Source of the DNA: Gracilibacillus halotolerans
Lineage (GTDB): Bacteria; Bacillota; Bacilli; Bacillales; Amphibacillaceae
DNA: 64,000 nt
Direction of reading: 5' to 3'
Assembly: GCF_014206945.1 (NCBI RefSeq)
Contig: NZ_JACHON010000001.1
Span: 555,529 to 619,528 of the forward strand
Shown: positions 46,196-58,415 of the stretch, in pieces
Layout: each line of letters starts with the position of its first letter
Position numbering within the stretch: the first letter of the stretch is position 1
Made by a program: the position numbers and the translations under genes
The notes under the pieces: generated by a model
The model's input: the letters and a program-made list of their open reading frames with translations, nothing else
Database searches by the model: none
What the model was told of the DNA's origin: nothing

Positions 46196-47137
46196 TCATC
46201 TTGGCTTTCTAGCTATGATGGATACCCAATCTTCCATCTCATTGATTTCTAGAATAGCAAAACCTGCATTTATAAGCGCTTCTTTTACTTCTTCTTTTTT
46301 AGTTTGGATGATTCCAGACGTGATGAAAATCCCATCCGGTTTGAGTAGTTGAAAAGCATCCTTCTCAAATTGAAGAATAATTTCGGCTAAAATATTTGCG
46401 ACAATGACCTCTACTTGTGCTGTTATACCTTCTAATAGATTGTTTTGTTTTACTGTAATCTCATTTACTAAGTGATTAACTTTCATATTTGCTTTCGTAG
46501 TTTGTACTGCTACATCATCCAAATCTAGTGCCAATACATGGTCTGCGCCTAATAAAATACTTGCAATTGAGAGGACTCCAGATCCACATCCTACGTCCAT
46601 CACTTGGTTACCCTTACGAATATGCCTCTCAAGAGCTTGAATACTCAATACCGTAGTTGGATGTGTTCCTGTTCCAAATGCCATCCCGGGGTCCAACTCA
46701 ATAACAATCTCATTCGCTGACTCTTTATTATATTCTTCCCACGTTGGTGTAATAGTTATTCTTTCAGAGACTTTCACAGGCTTATAGTATTTCTTCCACG
46801 CGGTTGCCCAATCTTCTTCATTTACTTCAGTTAATGTGATTTTATTAAGGCCAATATCAATGTCATATGAAATTAAGTTAGTAATTGCTTGCTTGATCTC
46901 GGATATCGTCTCACCTAAAAAGCTATTTACAGGTAAATAAGCCTTTAGCCTTACGCCTTCCTCTGAGAAACTGTCAGTATCCCATTCATAGATCTCTCCG
47001 AAGGAACCCTTCTTTTCTTTTTTTAGGTCTTGACTATCTTCAATAACTACTCCACCTGAGCCAGCTTCATGTAGTATATTAGATATTGGCTCAACAGCTT
47101 CGTTAGTTGTATAAATACTTAACTCTGTCCACTTCAA
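46196..47137 (-). CDS. prmA: Ribosomal protein L11 methyltransferase
   Basis: A 313-residue SAM-dependent enzyme methylates L11 lysines and N-terminus. The N-terminal ferredoxin-like substrate domain starts MKWTELSIYT. The catalytic part has AFGTGTHPTT, VMDVGCGSGVLSIA and the NPPY-like NILAEII. It follows dnaJ by 27 bases. Confidence 0.95.
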   Translation of the reverse strand: MKWTELSIYTTNEAVEPISNILHEAGSGGVVIEDSQDLKKEKKGSFGEIYEWDTDSFSEEGVRLKAYLPVNSFLGETISEIKQAITNLISYDIDIGLNKITLTEVNEEDWATAWKKYYKPVKVSERITITPTWEEYNKESANEIVIELDPGMAFGTGTHPTTVLSIQALERHIRKGNQVMDVGCGSGVLSIASILLGADHVLALDLDDVAVQTTKANMKVNHLVNEITVKQNNLLEGITAQVEVIVANILAEIILQFEKDAFQLLKPDGIFITSGIIQTKKEEVKEALINAGFAILEINEMEDWVSIIARKPR

Positions 47138-47164
47138 ACAGAATCAACTCACTTTTCAATAGGA

Positions 47165-48292
47165 TTATGAATCTCCTTTAAACGCCTTTTTCACTCGTTG
47201 AAAAAAAGAATCTTCATGTTCATCAGCTGGTTGGTTTCCCGCTAATTCATTCAATTCACGTAATAAACTCTTTTGTTGCTCACTTAAATTCGTTGGGGTA
47301 ATAACCCGAACTTTGATATGTTGATCACCTTGTGCATAACCTCTAAGGTTTGGCGCACCTTTCCCTTTCAATCGGAAAGTTCGACCTGTTTGCGTTCCAG
47401 CTGGGATTTTCAGTTTGACTTTTCCATATAAGGTAGGAACCTCGATTTCATCACCGAGTGCTGCTTGCGCAAACGTTAATGGCATTTCACAGAAGATATT
47501 GTCGCCATCTCTCTCATAAAATTCGTGTTCCTTTACTTGAACAACAACAAATAAGTCACCTGCAGGACCACCATTCACTCCAGCTTCTCCTTGACCAGTT
47601 ACTCTAATTTGTTGACCATCATGTATACCAGCTGGAATTTTAATACTAATCTTCTTACGTTTTTTCACCTTACCTGCTCCTGCACAGGTAGTACATTTTT
47701 CTTTAATTAATTTACCAGAACCTTGACAATGATGACAAACGCGTCGATTAACTACCCTTCCAAATGGTGTTTGTTGTTCAACATTTAACTGACCGCTTCC
47801 ATTACAATGATGACACGTATCAGCTGAAGTACCTGGTTTCGCACCGCTTCCGTGACAAGTATCACAAGATTCTTCTTTTGGAATATGGATATCCATTTCC
47901 TTTCCAAAGATTGCGTCTTCGAATTCAATTGTCATCGTATATTGAAGGTCGTTTCCTTGTTGTGGTGCATTTGGATCGCGTCTTCGGCCACCACCAAAGA
48001 ACATATCAAATATGTCGCCAAAACCACCGAAATCTTCAGCACTAAAGCCGCCACCACCAAAGCCTTGACTTTGTGGACCTGCATGGCCAAATTGATCATA
48101 TTGGGCTCTCTTTTGTTCATTACCTAAAACTTCATATGCTTCTTTTACTTCTTTGAATTTTTCCTCTGTACCTGCTTCTTTGTTCACGTCTGGATGATAC
48201 TGTCTTGCAAGTTTACGGTATGCTTTTTTTATCTCTTCTTTGGAGGCACTCTTCGATACACCTAGAACCTCATAATAGTCTCTTTTGCTCAC
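47165..48292 (-). CDS. dnaJ: Chaperone DnaJ
   Basis: A 375-residue type I Hsp40. The J-domain (1-70) contains the HPD motif (YHPDVN). A G/F-rich linker (about 72-105) follows, then four CxxCxGxG zinc repeats ([32 protein letters not shown]) and the client-binding beta domains. It stimulates DnaK ATPase and delivers clients. It lies 146 bases after dnaK, with a strong hairpin between them. Confidence 0.98.
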   Translation of the reverse strand: MSKRDYYEVLGVSKSASKEEIKKAYRKLARQYHPDVNKEAGTEEKFKEVKEAYEVLGNEQKRAQYDQFGHAGPQSQGFGGGGFSAEDFGGFGDIFDMFFGGGRRRDPNAPQQGNDLQYTMTIEFEDAIFGKEMDIHIPKEESCDTCHGSGAKPGTSADTCHHCNGSGQLNVEQQTPFGRVVNRRVCHHCQGSGKLIKEKCTTCAGAGKVKKRKKISIKIPAGIHDGQQIRVTGQGEAGVNGGPAGDLFVVVQVKEHEFYERDGDNIFCEMPLTFAQAALGDEIEVPTLYGKVKLKIPAGTQTGRTFRLKGKGAPNLRGYAQGDQHIKVRVITPTNLSEQQKSLLRELNELAGNQPADEHEDSFFQRVKKAFKGDS

Positions 48293-48384
48293 TAACGAAT
48301 CACGCTCCCGAACTTAACATAAATTTTATCTTAACATTCAATTACCGAGATAACAACAGAAATGAAAGACCTTTTATAACATGG

Positions 48385-48422
48385 GAAAAGTCAAAGCCAC
48401 CTATGTTTGACTTTGACTTTTC
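48385..48422 (-). promoter_or_regulatory. 12-bp hairpin between dnaK and dnaJ
   Basis: A perfect 12-bp inverted repeat (48385-48396 with 48411-48422) with a 14-base loop lies between the stop of dnaK and dnaJ. No T run follows on the minus strand, so it looks like an mRNA-stability or processing element, or a partial terminator that lowers dnaJ expression. Confidence 0.7.
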
Positions 48423-48438
48423 ACCTTACAATTCCTGC

Positions 48439-50307
<1,869 letters not shown>

Positions 50308-50315
50308 CTATGTAA

Positions 50316-50894
50316 TTATTCGTTTACCTTCACCATTGCTGGTCTGATTACACGATCTTTTAATTGATATCCCTTTTGCAAGGTTTCAGTAATCTGACCT
50401 GATTCAAACCCTTCCTCATTCACTTGAGCAATGGCTTGATGTAGATTAGGGTCAAATACCTCACCAACAGTTTTGATTTCTGAAACTCCTTGATTCTCAA
50501 GAACCGTATGGAGCTGACGATAGATCATGTCTACTCCCTGAATAATATTCTTTGCCGCTTCATCATGTGCCTCTACTTGTAAAGCTCGCTCGAAATTATC
50601 CATAACCGGAAGCAATTCCTCTATTACATCTTGTGATTTATATTTTAAGGACGCTTCCTTTTCGCGTTGCGATCTTTTTCTAAAGTTATCATATTCGGCC
50701 TGAACACGTAACAATCGCTCTTCCATTTCTTTATGTTCGTTCACAAGTTTTTGATAATCCTCTATGCTTACAACTGCTTCTTCATTTTGTTCATCTTTCT
50801 GTTCGTCCAATTTTTCTTCAGGAATGTTATCAATATCCATTTCTTCAGCTTCAACTGTTTCATCTTTTAATTCATCTTGTTGTTCTTTTTCCAT
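50316..50894 (-). CDS. grpE: Nucleotide exchange factor GrpE
   Basis: A 192-residue protein. The N-terminal 55 residues are acidic and disordered, then a long coiled coil (about 58-110) with the conserved RVQAEYDNFRKRSQREKE, and the C-terminal beta domain with GEVFDPNLHQAI and KGYQLKDRVIRPAMVKV. It releases ADP from DnaK. I start at the ATG at 50894 behind GGAGGTGA; three upstream codons are not needed. Confidence 0.97.
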   Translation of the reverse strand: MEKEQQDELKDETVEAEEMDIDNIPEEKLDEQKDEQNEEAVVSIEDYQKLVNEHKEMEERLLRVQAEYDNFRKRSQREKEASLKYKSQDVIEELLPVMDNFERALQVEAHDEAAKNIIQGVDMIYRQLHTVLENQGVSEIKTVGEVFDPNLHQAIAQVNEEGFESGQITETLQKGYQLKDRVIRPAMVKVNE

Positions 50895-51007
50895 TCCAGT
50901 CACCTCCTATAGACCACTCTATACATAAACATAAATTGATAAACTTTTCAACGATAACACATACAAGAGAAAAGAGCATAGTACAACCATACCCCTTTCT
51001 CTCTTCA

Positions 51008-52030
51008 TCAATACAATCCATCAAGAGATTTACTCATCTGCTTTGATAATACATTTAGCAATGAAATAACTCGAGAATAATCCATTCTAGTAGGCCCCAG
51101 TAAAGCAATCGTACCTAAATGACTATTGTCCAAAGTATAAGTTGCTGTAATTAAACTACAATCTTGCATGGCGTCTAATTCAATCTCCTGACCGATAGAA
51201 ACACGAATACCTTCATCTGACTTACGAAGAAGATTAACCATTTCATCTTCCTGTTCCATTACCGTAAATAATGATTGTACTTTTTCAATATCTTTAAATT
51301 CTGGTTGATACATGATATTAGAAATACCATCTACATATAGCTTTACAGGCTGCTCTTCTAGCAGAGCTTGTTGAAGCAAATAGTAGGTAGATTCAAAATC
51401 TTCACTGTATTTCATCAGAAGCTCGGTTATTTCTCCGTAAAGTTTTTCTTTAAGTTGGATTAACGGTACACCTGCTAATCGGTCATTTAAAATATTTACT
51501 AAACGCTCTAAATCAGACATCTTCATCATTTTTGGCACATTGAAATAACGATGCTCCATATGGCCATTATTTGTTACAAGAATTGCGACTGCAGTATTTT
51601 CAGAAAGACTGATTATTTGAATCTGACGTAAAGTACTATTAAATACTTCTGGTCCAAGTATAATTGATGTATAATTTGTTAATTCAGATAGAATCCGTGC
51701 AGATTCTTGGACCACCTTTTCAAAGTGAATGTAGTCCTTTTCGAAAGCTAAGCCAATCCGTTGCATTTCTGCTTGCGAAAGACGAATCGGAGAAAGTAAA
51801 TGATCAACATAGAAGCGATAACCTCTTTCGGACGGAACACGTCCTGAAGAAGTATGGGTTTTTTCAATAAGTCCCATGTCTTCTAAATCTGCCATTTCAT
51901 TCCGAATCGTAGCCGAACTAAAAGAGATTTCACCCTTTTTAGCAATGGCACGAGATCCTATTGGCTGAGCTGTATGGATGAATTCATCAATTATTACTTG
52001 TAAAACCTGAAGTTGCCTTTGTGTAAGCAT
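51008..52030 (-). CDS. hrcA: Heat-inducible transcription repressor HrcA
   Basis: A 340-residue repressor. The winged helix (1-75) has ISFSSATIRNEMADLEDMG; GAF-like and dimerisation regions follow. It binds CIRCE elements and needs GroEL to fold. It starts MLTQRQLQ behind AGAGGTGA at 52030. Its own promoter carries a CIRCE, giving autoregulation of hrcA-grpE-dnaK-dnaJ. Confidence 0.97.
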   Translation of the reverse strand: MLTQRQLQVLQVIIDEFIHTAQPIGSRAIAKKGEISFSSATIRNEMADLEDMGLIEKTHTSSGRVPSERGYRFYVDHLLSPIRLSQAEMQRIGLAFEKDYIHFEKVVQESARILSELTNYTSIILGPEVFNSTLRQIQIISLSENTAVAILVTNNGHMEHRYFNVPKMMKMSDLERLVNILNDRLAGVPLIQLKEKLYGEITELLMKYSEDFESTYYLLQQALLEEQPVKLYVDGISNIMYQPEFKDIEKVQSLFTVMEQEDEMVNLLRKSDEGIRVSIGQEIELDAMQDCSLITATYTLDNSHLGTIALLGPTRMDYSRVISLLNVLSKQMSKSLDGLY

Positions 52031-52044
52031 GATGATCACCTCTG

Positions 52045-52071
52045 TTAGCACTCCCTTATTATGAGTGCTAA
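52045..52071. promoter_or_regulatory. CIRCE operator (HrcA binding site)
   Basis: TTAGCACTC (52045-52053), a 9-base spacer, then GAGTGCTAA (52063-52071) is a perfect match to the CIRCE consensus. It lies between the promoter and the hrcA start. Confidence 0.98.
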
Positions 52072-52081
52072 ATCTATTATT

Positions 52082-52110
52082 AAATTATCAAATAGAGAAA
52101 GAATTGTCAA
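52082..52110 (-). promoter_or_regulatory. SigA promoter of the hrcA-grpE-dnaK-dnaJ operon
   Basis: On the minus strand a consensus TTGACA (52110-52105) and TAATTT (52087-52082) are 17 bases apart, with CIRCE directly downstream. Confidence 0.85.
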
Positions 52111-52136
52111 TCAATAATGCTGCCTTTTTTCTAGGC

Positions 52137-53312
52137 TTAAGACTCTTTAATAGCGTCTTTCCATTGCTCCCAAACATCGTCTTCTAATAGAAATTCTTGA
52201 AATACTTCGTTTCCAAAAGGTTTTCCATCTTCCGTTAAACGAACAAACCCATCACTTAGTTCCATCCAGCCTTTCTGCATAAGCTTTTCAAACGTATCAC
52301 TATATATTTTTTTCAAATCCAAATGATATTTTGAATAGAACGATTGTAATGAAACTCCCTCACTTTTTCGTAAACCAAGGAACATCTCTTCTTCAATGCG
52401 CTCTTTTTTTGTAATCTCATCCGTGTATAATACAGGTTTTCCGGATGCTTGAGCTTCTTTTACATACGCTGGGAATGGACGAACATTAATTGTTCGATAT
52501 CCTGGTAAATAGCCACTCGCTCCAGCGCCAAACCCATAATAATACTCATTGTTCCAATACGTTAGATTGTGCTTACTTTCGTAACCAGCTCTTGCAAAAT
52601 TACTAATTTCATATTGGTTCTTATCTTCTTCTCTCATTCTTTTACGTAACAATTCATACATGTCTGCTTCCACTTCTTCTGGTGGTTTAGATAGTGTACC
52701 TTTTTTATAACGTTGATAAAAAACCGTTTTTGGTTCTATTTGTAAAGAATAAGCAGAATAATGTGGTAAATTAAATGAAATCGCTTCTTCAAGAGTCTTC
52801 GAAAAATGCTCCATCGTTTGGTTAGGCAAACTAAACATTAAGTCTATACTAATATTCGTAAGTCCTGCATTTTGTAAATCATTCACATTTTGATACACAT
52901 CTTTTACTCGGTGAAGTCGGCCTAATTTTTCCAGCATTTCGTCGTTAAAATCTTGAACGCCCATTGATATACGATTCACTCCATGACTAACCAATATATC
53001 AATCTTCTCTTTTGTTAAGTCACCTGGATTAGCTTCGAAGGTATATTCTTCTACTCCGCTCACATCAAAATAATGTGCGATCATTTCGACTAATTGTAAT
53101 AGCTGACGATTATTTAGGGCTGTCGGAGTTCCACCTCCAACAAAGATTGTCTTCATTTTTTTCCTCGGTTGTTCAATAGCCGTACTAATTTCTTTTTCAA
53201 GTGCTACAAGGTATTCATCTGCCATTTTTTCATCATAAAAAAACTTCGTAAAGTCACAATAGTGGCAGAGCTTTTCACAAAACGGTATATGAATATATGC
53301 GGAAGTGATCAT
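52137..53312 (-). CDS. hemW: HemW-type radical SAM protein (heme chaperone)
   Basis: A 391-residue protein of the HemN-like group. The radical-SAM cluster is C12-x3-C16-x2-C19 (CEKLCHYCDF). GGGTPTALN, ISMGVQDFN and LPNQTMEHF are typical. It lacks the N-terminal extension of true coproporphyrinogen dehydrogenases, hence HemW, a heme-binding factor for respiratory enzymes. It follows lepA, with a repeat element between them. Confidence 0.93.
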   Translation of the reverse strand: MITSAYIHIPFCEKLCHYCDFTKFFYDEKMADEYLVALEKEISTAIEQPRKKMKTIFVGGGTPTALNNRQLLQLVEMIAHYFDVSGVEEYTFEANPGDLTKEKIDILVSHGVNRISMGVQDFNDEMLEKLGRLHRVKDVYQNVNDLQNAGLTNISIDLMFSLPNQTMEHFSKTLEEAISFNLPHYSAYSLQIEPKTVFYQRYKKGTLSKPPEEVEADMYELLRKRMREEDKNQYEISNFARAGYESKHNLTYWNNEYYYGFGAGASGYLPGYRTINVRPFPAYVKEAQASGKPVLYTDEITKKERIEEEMFLGLRKSEGVSLQSFYSKYHLDLKKIYSDTFEKLMQKGWMELSDGFVRLTEDGKPFGNEVFQEFLLEDDVWEQWKDAIKES

Positions 53313-53345
53313 ACTTCCCCTCCTCTAAATATCGAATTCTCACAT

Positions 53346-53442
53346 AGAAAAGCGCAGGCGCCTTGTCCAACCTCGACAAGCTTTAGTAAGGCTTGACGTG
53401 GCGCTCTTTGCCACAGAATACATTTAAGCGCAGGAGCTAGAC
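53346..53442 (+). repeat. Dispersed intergenic repeat, copy 2
   Basis: This ~97-bp stretch between lepA and hemW aligns with 20232-20325 in the same orientation (GCGCA-GCGCC/GTGCC, CGACAAGCTT, GCCACAGAATA). A second GCGCAGGAGC motif near its end repeats the GCGCAGGCGC at its start. It has no ORF. Confidence 0.82.
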
Positions 53443-53476
53443 AAATCCAAGTTGATTTATAAACTCCCTGCTCTTT

Positions 53477-53541
53477 TTAATTAAAACAGAAAAGAAATCA
53501 ACTGTCGTTATAAAAAGAATAACAAGCAGCGATTTCTTTTC
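53477..53541 (-). terminator. Hairpin after lepA
   Basis: An 11-bp perfect outer stem (53489-53499 with 53531-53541) with inner pairing is followed on the minus strand by TGTTTTAATTAAAAAG. It probably ends the lepA transcript before the repeat. Confidence 0.6.
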
Positions 53542-53574
53542 AATTACTATTTCTATATGTGTACTTTAAATGTA

Positions 53575-55395
53575 TTAATCATCATCCATTTTTAAGACGG
53601 CCATAAATGCTTCTTGTGGTACTTCTACAGATCCAACCATCTTCATACGTTTCTTACCTTCTTTTTGTTTTTCAAGTAATTTTCTCTTTCTAGAAATGTC
53701 ACCACCATAACACTTACTTAGAACATTCTTACGCATCGCTTTAATATTCGTCCTTGCAACAATTTTATTCCCGATTGCTGCTTGAATCGGCACTTCGAAC
53801 TGTTGTCTAGGAATAAGTGTCTTTAGTTTCTCTGCAATTTGCTTTCCTCGATCGAACGAAAAGTCACGATGAACAATGAAAGAAAGAGCATCTATTGTAT
53901 CGCCATTTAATAGGATATCCATCTTCACTAAATTAGACGCTTTATAACCGATCATCTCATAATCAAACGAAGCATATCCTTTTGTATTCGATTTTAATTG
54001 ATCAAAAAAGTCATACACAATCTCTGATAAAGGAATTTCGTAAATAACGTTTACTCGATTATCATTAAGATACTGCATATCTTTATATTCGCCTCGTTTT
54101 TTCTGGCAAATTTCCATAACCGCACCTACGAAATCATTAGGCACCATAATTGTTGCTTCTACAAAAGGTTCTTGAACCTCTTGGATCGATTGATTATCTG
54201 GCATTTCGGAAGGGTTATCGATAATGATTTCCTCTCCATCTGTTTTAACTACTTTGTATACTACACTTGGTGCAGTAGTAATGAGATTAATACCAAATTC
54301 ACGTTCAATACGTTCTTGGATTATTTCCATATGAAGTAATCCTAAAAATCCACAACGGAATCCAAACCCAAGCGCCTGGGACGTTTCTGCTTCATATTGA
54401 AGAGAAGAATCGTTTAATTCTAATCGCTCTAATGCTTCCCGTAAATCGTTATAATCTGCTGCATCTACAGGGTAAAGACCACAGAACACCATCGGGTTTA
54501 GCTTTCGGTAACCAGGAAGTGGATCTGTTGCTTCATTATTAGCTAATGTTATCGTGTCCCCGACTTGTGTATCCATAATATTCTTAATAGAAGCAGTGAT
54601 ATAACCAACATCACCGACTGTTAAGTAATCAAGTTTTGATGGCTTTGGATTAAATACACCAACTTCATTTACTTCGAACTCTTTCCCTGTCGCCATCATC
54701 TTTATTTTATCGCCTACTTTAACACTACCTTCTTTAATACAGACATAGGCAATAACACCACGATATGGATCATACAGAGAGTCAAAGATTAACGCTTTTA
54801 ATGGGTCCTCTGATTTGCCTTCGGGTTCAGGAATTCGTTCAACTATCTGTTCTAAAATATCTTCAATACCAATTCCAGCTTTAGCACTTGCTAAAATAGC
54901 TTCGTCCCCATCAATTCCAATAACATCCGTTATTTCCTTTTTAACACGTTCAGGATCTGCACTTGGCAGGTCAATCTTATTAATCACAGGGATGATTTCT
55001 AAATCATTGTCTAATGCCAAGTATACGTTAGCTAAAGTTTGTGCTTCAATCCCTTGAGCCGCATCAACTACAAGAATAGCACCTTCACAAGCGGCAAGAC
55101 TCCGCGAAACTTCATATGTAAAGTCGACATGACCTGGTGTATCAATCAAATGGAAAATATATTCCTCCCCATTTTCTCGGATATATTTTAATTGAACAGC
55201 ATTTAATTTAATCGTAATTCCGCGTTCGCGTTCTAGATCCATCGCATCTAGAAACTGCTCTTTCATTTCCCTTGATGTAAGTGCTTTTGTATGTTCTAAA
55301 ATACGATCAGCTAATGTCGATTTTCCATGATCGATATGTGCAATGATGGAAAAATTCCTTACATTGCTCTGTTTTTTTATGTTTGTCAACGTCAT
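53575..55395 (-). CDS. lepA: Elongation factor 4 (LepA), translational GTPase
   Basis: A 606-residue GTPase, the normal LepA length. G1 [10 protein letters not shown]3 DTPGHVDF and G4 NKID are followed by domain II and the EF-G-like III and V domains, then the LepA-specific C-terminal domain with [20 protein letters not shown]. It acts on the ribosome, with a role in back-translocation or 30S biogenesis proposed. The start MTLTNIKKQ follows AGGAG. A good SigA promoter lies upstream. Confidence 0.98.
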   Translation of the reverse strand: MTLTNIKKQSNVRNFSIIAHIDHGKSTLADRILEHTKALTSREMKEQFLDAMDLERERGITIKLNAVQLKYIRENGEEYIFHLIDTPGHVDFTYEVSRSLAACEGAILVVDAAQGIEAQTLANVYLALDNDLEIIPVINKIDLPSADPERVKKEITDVIGIDGDEAILASAKAGIGIEDILEQIVERIPEPEGKSEDPLKALIFDSLYDPYRGVIAYVCIKEGSVKVGDKIKMMATGKEFEVNEVGVFNPKPSKLDYLTVGDVGYITASIKNIMDTQVGDTITLANNEATDPLPGYRKLNPMVFCGLYPVDAADYNDLREALERLELNDSSLQYEAETSQALGFGFRCGFLGLLHMEIIQERIEREFGINLITTAPSVVYKVVKTDGEEIIIDNPSEMPDNQSIQEVQEPFVEATIMVPNDFVGAVMEICQKKRGEYKDMQYLNDNRVNVIYEIPLSEIVYDFFDQLKSNTKGYASFDYEMIGYKASNLVKMDILLNGDTIDALSFIVHRDFSFDRGKQIAEKLKTLIPRQQFEVPIQAAIGNKIVARTNIKAMRKNVLSKCYGGDISRKRKLLEKQKEGKKRMKMVGSVEVPQEAFMAVLKMDDD

Positions 55396-55429
55396 TCAAC
55401 TCCTATATAGCACGTCAATACTAGGTTAG

Positions 55430-55458
55430 ATTATAGCAGTCTGTAGCAAGATGTTCAA
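55430..55458 (-). promoter_or_regulatory. SigA promoter of lepA
   Basis: On the minus strand TTGAAC (55458-55453) and TATAAT (55435-55430) are 17 bases apart. The left arm of an 8-bp inverted repeat TGTAGCAA/TTGCTACA (55443-55450 and 55488-55495) lies in the spacer. Confidence 0.82.
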
Positions 55459-55550
55459 TTATTCCTGATTTAAATTTGAAACAAAATTGCTACAAACCGA
55501 CTAATATCTATAACGAAGACAAGTAAATTTACATATCTATTTTTAATAAG

Positions 55551-55850
55551 CTAGAACAATATATCAATAAATTCACTACAAACTGTTAGGATACTATTCG
55601 CTACTTTCCCAATTGCATTTCCACCATTTTCCGCAAATGTGTATAAAACACTTGGCTCATAATCTTCTGCTTCCAACGGTACAATCTCGACAGTACTTTC
55701 CTCAACTTCTTCCTTTATTGAAGTAGTATCGACAAACTCAACCTCGGGAACTGGTGGCTCTGAAGAGTTTTCAGAGCTCGTATTCCCTCCCATATAAACA
55801 CCTAGAGAAAAAATAGCAACTAATAACAAACAGGTTAATAGGAATCTCAC
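55551..55850 (-). CDS. yqxA: YqxA family protein
   Basis: A 99-residue protein with an N-terminal membrane/signal segment (2-20, ending SLGVYMGG), an acidic, valine- and proline-rich middle and a short hydrophobic end. Position and size fit YqxA (DUF3679-type), always next to spoIIP. Its ATG overlaps the spoIIP stop by 4 bases, so it is translationally coupled. Function is unknown, probably sporulation-linked. Confidence 0.78.
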   Translation of the reverse strand: MRFLLTCLLLVAIFSLGVYMGGNTSSENSSEPPVPEVEFVDTTSIKEEVEESTVEIVPLEAEDYEPSVLYTFAENGGNAIGKVANSILTVCSEFIDILF

Positions 55851-57019
55851 TGACCTTCCTCCTTGGATACTTTCTCAGCTTCAAAATAGATTTCACTAAA
55901 AATTTCTGCAAAGACTGCGGAAGTATTATTGAGTTCTTCAAATGTATTATCAACACCTCCAAACTCAATTAGTAGTGCATTATTCGAGACATCTTGGTTG
56001 TATACACCATTCCTGCCTTCTCCACCATATTTCTCTACGCCTCTACTCAATCCGGGGAATTTTTCTTCAAGGGCATGGTGCAATCTATTTGCTAATGCAA
56101 AGTTTGCCTCAAAATTAGGGTTGTCCCCGCCAATTACAAACATAAGTCTCGCATAATTTTTCCCGTCTATTTCCTTCGTTGTAATATCCTTTCTCACACT
56201 ATCTCGATGTAGATCAAATACATACTGTATATCCTGATTTTCTGCTAATGCTGCTGTAACGACTTCCTTAGAAGCCTTATAAGAATCTCTCGAATAATTC
56301 CAATCTCTTTCCACCAGCATCGAACCAATATCCGCTTTCTCCACTTGCGAGCCGATTCCAAATTTAGATAAATCTTTTCCTAGTTGTTCACTTACTCTCG
56401 TAATGTTTATATCTTTATGAAATGCATCATTTGGTTCATCTGTGTTCGGTAGATATGGTAAAAAGGACTCTCGGTTATGGGTATTGTATATATAAACAGC
56501 CTTCTTATTATCATTAGGTGTAGGAGCCGGCTTTTTCTCTTCTTCTAACTCCTCTGGTATCGTTGCTTCTCTTTCTTCTAATACAATTTCTAAAGGAGGA
56601 GTAGATTCTACTGTCAAATTAGTAAAATCGGTACCTTCTCCTGCAATCAATATTTCTCGATCATAAAAATTAAACCCAGGCAACTCCCTACCTAATAAAC
56701 TTCTTACGTCATGTACACGCACGTTTGTACCTAATTCAAATAGTACTCTCCCTATATCAATTGGTTCTTCTCCTTCGGGTAAAGCTTCTTCAAATAATCG
56801 ATTTTCTCCAGCCATTAATGTTAAATAGTGCAATTCACTAACCTCTGAAGTCCATTTTTTAACAGTATGGGAAGCAACTCGATAAGATGGATCTAAACTT
56901 GTCATCATTCCTACTAGAATAAACATGGAAAAAAATGATGTAATAAATATTGCTAGGATTAAAAAAACTTTATTTTTTGATAATAAGATTACTTTTTTTG
57001 ATTGTTTACGTAGTGTCAT
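55847..57019 (-). CDS. spoIIP: Stage II sporulation protein P (SpoIIP)
   Basis: A 390-residue membrane-anchored cell-wall hydrolase with amidase and endopeptidase activity. It acts with SpoIID and SpoIIM to thin the septum and drive engulfment. One N-terminal span (about 18-40) is followed by an outside domain. The catalytic part begins VYIYNTHNRESFLPY, with FDLHRDS further on and LIEFGGVDNT near the end. I start at the ATG at 57019 after AAGGGGAG; the 29 upstream codons lack a site. It is paired with gpr, but a terminator intervenes. Confidence 0.95.
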   Translation of the reverse strand: MTLRKQSKKVILLSKNKVFLILAIFITSFFSMFILVGMMTSLDPSYRVASHTVKKWTSEVSELHYLTLMAGENRLFEEALPEGEEPIDIGRVLFELGTNVRVHDVRSLLGRELPGFNFYDREILIAGEGTDFTNLTVESTPPLEIVLEEREATIPEELEEEKKPAPTPNDNKKAVYIYNTHNRESFLPYLPNTDEPNDAFHKDINITRVSEQLGKDLSKFGIGSQVEKADIGSMLVERDWNYSRDSYKASKEVVTAALAENQDIQYVFDLHRDSVRKDITTKEIDGKNYARLMFVIGGDNPNFEANFALANRLHHALEEKFPGLSRGVEKYGGEGRNGVYNQDVSNNALLIEFGGVDNTFEELNNTSAVFAEIFSEIYFEAEKVSKEEGQ

Positions 57020-57087
57020 CTTTCTCCCCTTTCTATCACAGCCTATCAACTCTACTAGAGTGTATGTGGATGCAATAGAGAGTAGAA

Positions 57088-57121
57088 CAAAAAAAGGAAA
57101 AGCCAAATGACTTTTCCTTTT
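57088..57121 (-). terminator. Terminator of gpr
   Basis: A stem of about 11 bp (57093-57103 with 57110-57120, one G-U) with an A/T loop is followed on the minus strand by seven T. It lies between gpr and spoIIP. Confidence 0.87.
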
Positions 57122-57138
57122 AGATTAGATGTTTATGA

Positions 57139-58230
57139 TTATCTAGAATAGGATCCAAAATTCTCAACCGTTACATTTTCGTGTAATGCTGCATTCAGAC
57201 CTTCTGCTATTAAATGCGCCATATCTTTCATATAACCATCCACTTCTTTAGGAGTAACCATTAAATTATGTCCCAAAGGAGAAAGTACCTCGGTAATTAA
57301 AGCACGTTTCTCTTGATTGTTTAAAGTACCAATCATCCCGAAAAACTTCTCTTTTTGTTCGTTCGAGGGCATATCTTCCTCAGATAATTTCCTTTTTCCA
57401 AAGGTCATTCCAGCAGGGGTTAATGATTTTGACGGCTTATCCTTCTCCCTGACCTCTTTTCCAAAATGTTTTAATGTAAAGTCTATCGCATCACTCGTTA
57501 TAGTTACAGCATCGACAACCGTAGGGACTCCAGCAGCAATTACTGGAATTCCTAATGTCTGTTTACTTAATTCTTTTCGTTTATTACCAACACCAGATCC
57601 TGGATGAATACCCGAGTCCGATAATTGAATTGTTGTGTTTACTCGTTCCATTGATCGCGCTGCTAATGCGTCTACTGCAATTACACAATCCGGTTTATAC
57701 TTTTCTACCACACCAAGTATAATATCGCTCGTTTCAATTCCAGTAACCCCCATCACTCCGGGCTCCATGAGTGCGACTTTTCGGTACCCTTCCTTTACAT
57801 ATTGTGGCTCGTAAAGAAATAAGTGATTGGTTACTAAAACTTTATCAGTAGTTAATGGACCTAACGCATCTGGTGTTACGTTTCTATTTCCTAATCCAAC
57901 AATTAAAACGGAATCATCTTTAGAAATATTATTTTTCTCAAGCAAATCTAGTAATTCTTTAGCAAATACTTTAGCAGTCTCTTCAATATATTTAGTATCT
58001 TGTTGCTTAATTGCTTCCGAATAAATGGTTCGGTAAGAGCCTTTTTTCTTTCCTATATGCTCGGATCCCGTTTCATCCACTTCTACTTGAGTAACACGTA
58101 TACGGCCTTCTTTTCGTTCTTTAATGTTCACACCAGGTATTTCTGATTCTTTCTTCGTTTGTCGACTAACGTACATATCTTTTGCTTCTACTGCGAGATC
58201 AGTACGTATTTCAAAAGACTTCTCATCCAC
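57139..58230 (-). CDS. gpr: Germination protease GPR
   Basis: A 363-residue aspartic-type protease degrades small acid-soluble proteins at spore germination. The propeptide region ends around [11 protein letters not shown], where the self-cleavage site lies. The catalytic region has [15 protein letters not shown] and [10 protein letters not shown]. Start is GTG at 58230 after GAGGAG. In B. subtilis it is a SigF/SigG forespore gene; no clear forespore promoter is visible here. It is divergent from rpsT. Confidence 0.95.
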   Translation of the reverse strand: MDEKSFEIRTDLAVEAKDMYVSRQTKKESEIPGVNIKERKEGRIRVTQVEVDETGSEHIGKKKGSYRTIYSEAIKQQDTKYIEETAKVFAKELLDLLEKNNISKDDSVLIVGLGNRNVTPDALGPLTTDKVLVTNHLFLYEPQYVKEGYRKVALMEPGVMGVTGIETSDIILGVVEKYKPDCVIAVDALAARSMERVNTTIQLSDSGIHPGSGVGNKRKELSKQTLGIPVIAAGVPTVVDAVTITSDAIDFTLKHFGKEVREKDKPSKSLTPAGMTFGKRKLSEEDMPSNEQKEKFFGMIGTLNNQEKRALITEVLSPLGHNLMVTPKEVDGYMKDMAHLIAEGLNAALHENVTVENFGSYSR

Positions 58231-58336
58231 TTCATTCCACTCCTCTAATGATGATAAATTTATTTTTCTCCAACTCAGCTTTTATCATGCGTTAAATAAT
58301 TAATGAATTGAGGAGCGTCAGTAAAGCAATTTTTTA

Positions 58337-58365
58337 TTGAAAAAAAGGGTGAGCTTTGGTAAAAT
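58337..58365 (+). promoter_or_regulatory. SigA promoter of rpsT
   Basis: TTGAAA (58337-58342) and TAAAAT (58360-58365) are exactly 17 bases apart, 50 bases before the rpsT start. Confidence 0.8.
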
Positions 58366-58415
58366 GACTTTTGACCTGAAAAAACCGGGTATGAAGCAAT
58401 ATGGAGGTGAAGATA

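Noticed and set aside
58231-58340. SigG promoter for gpr
   Set aside because: CATGATA resembles a SigG -10, but no TGAATA-like -35 is found 17-18 bases upstream.
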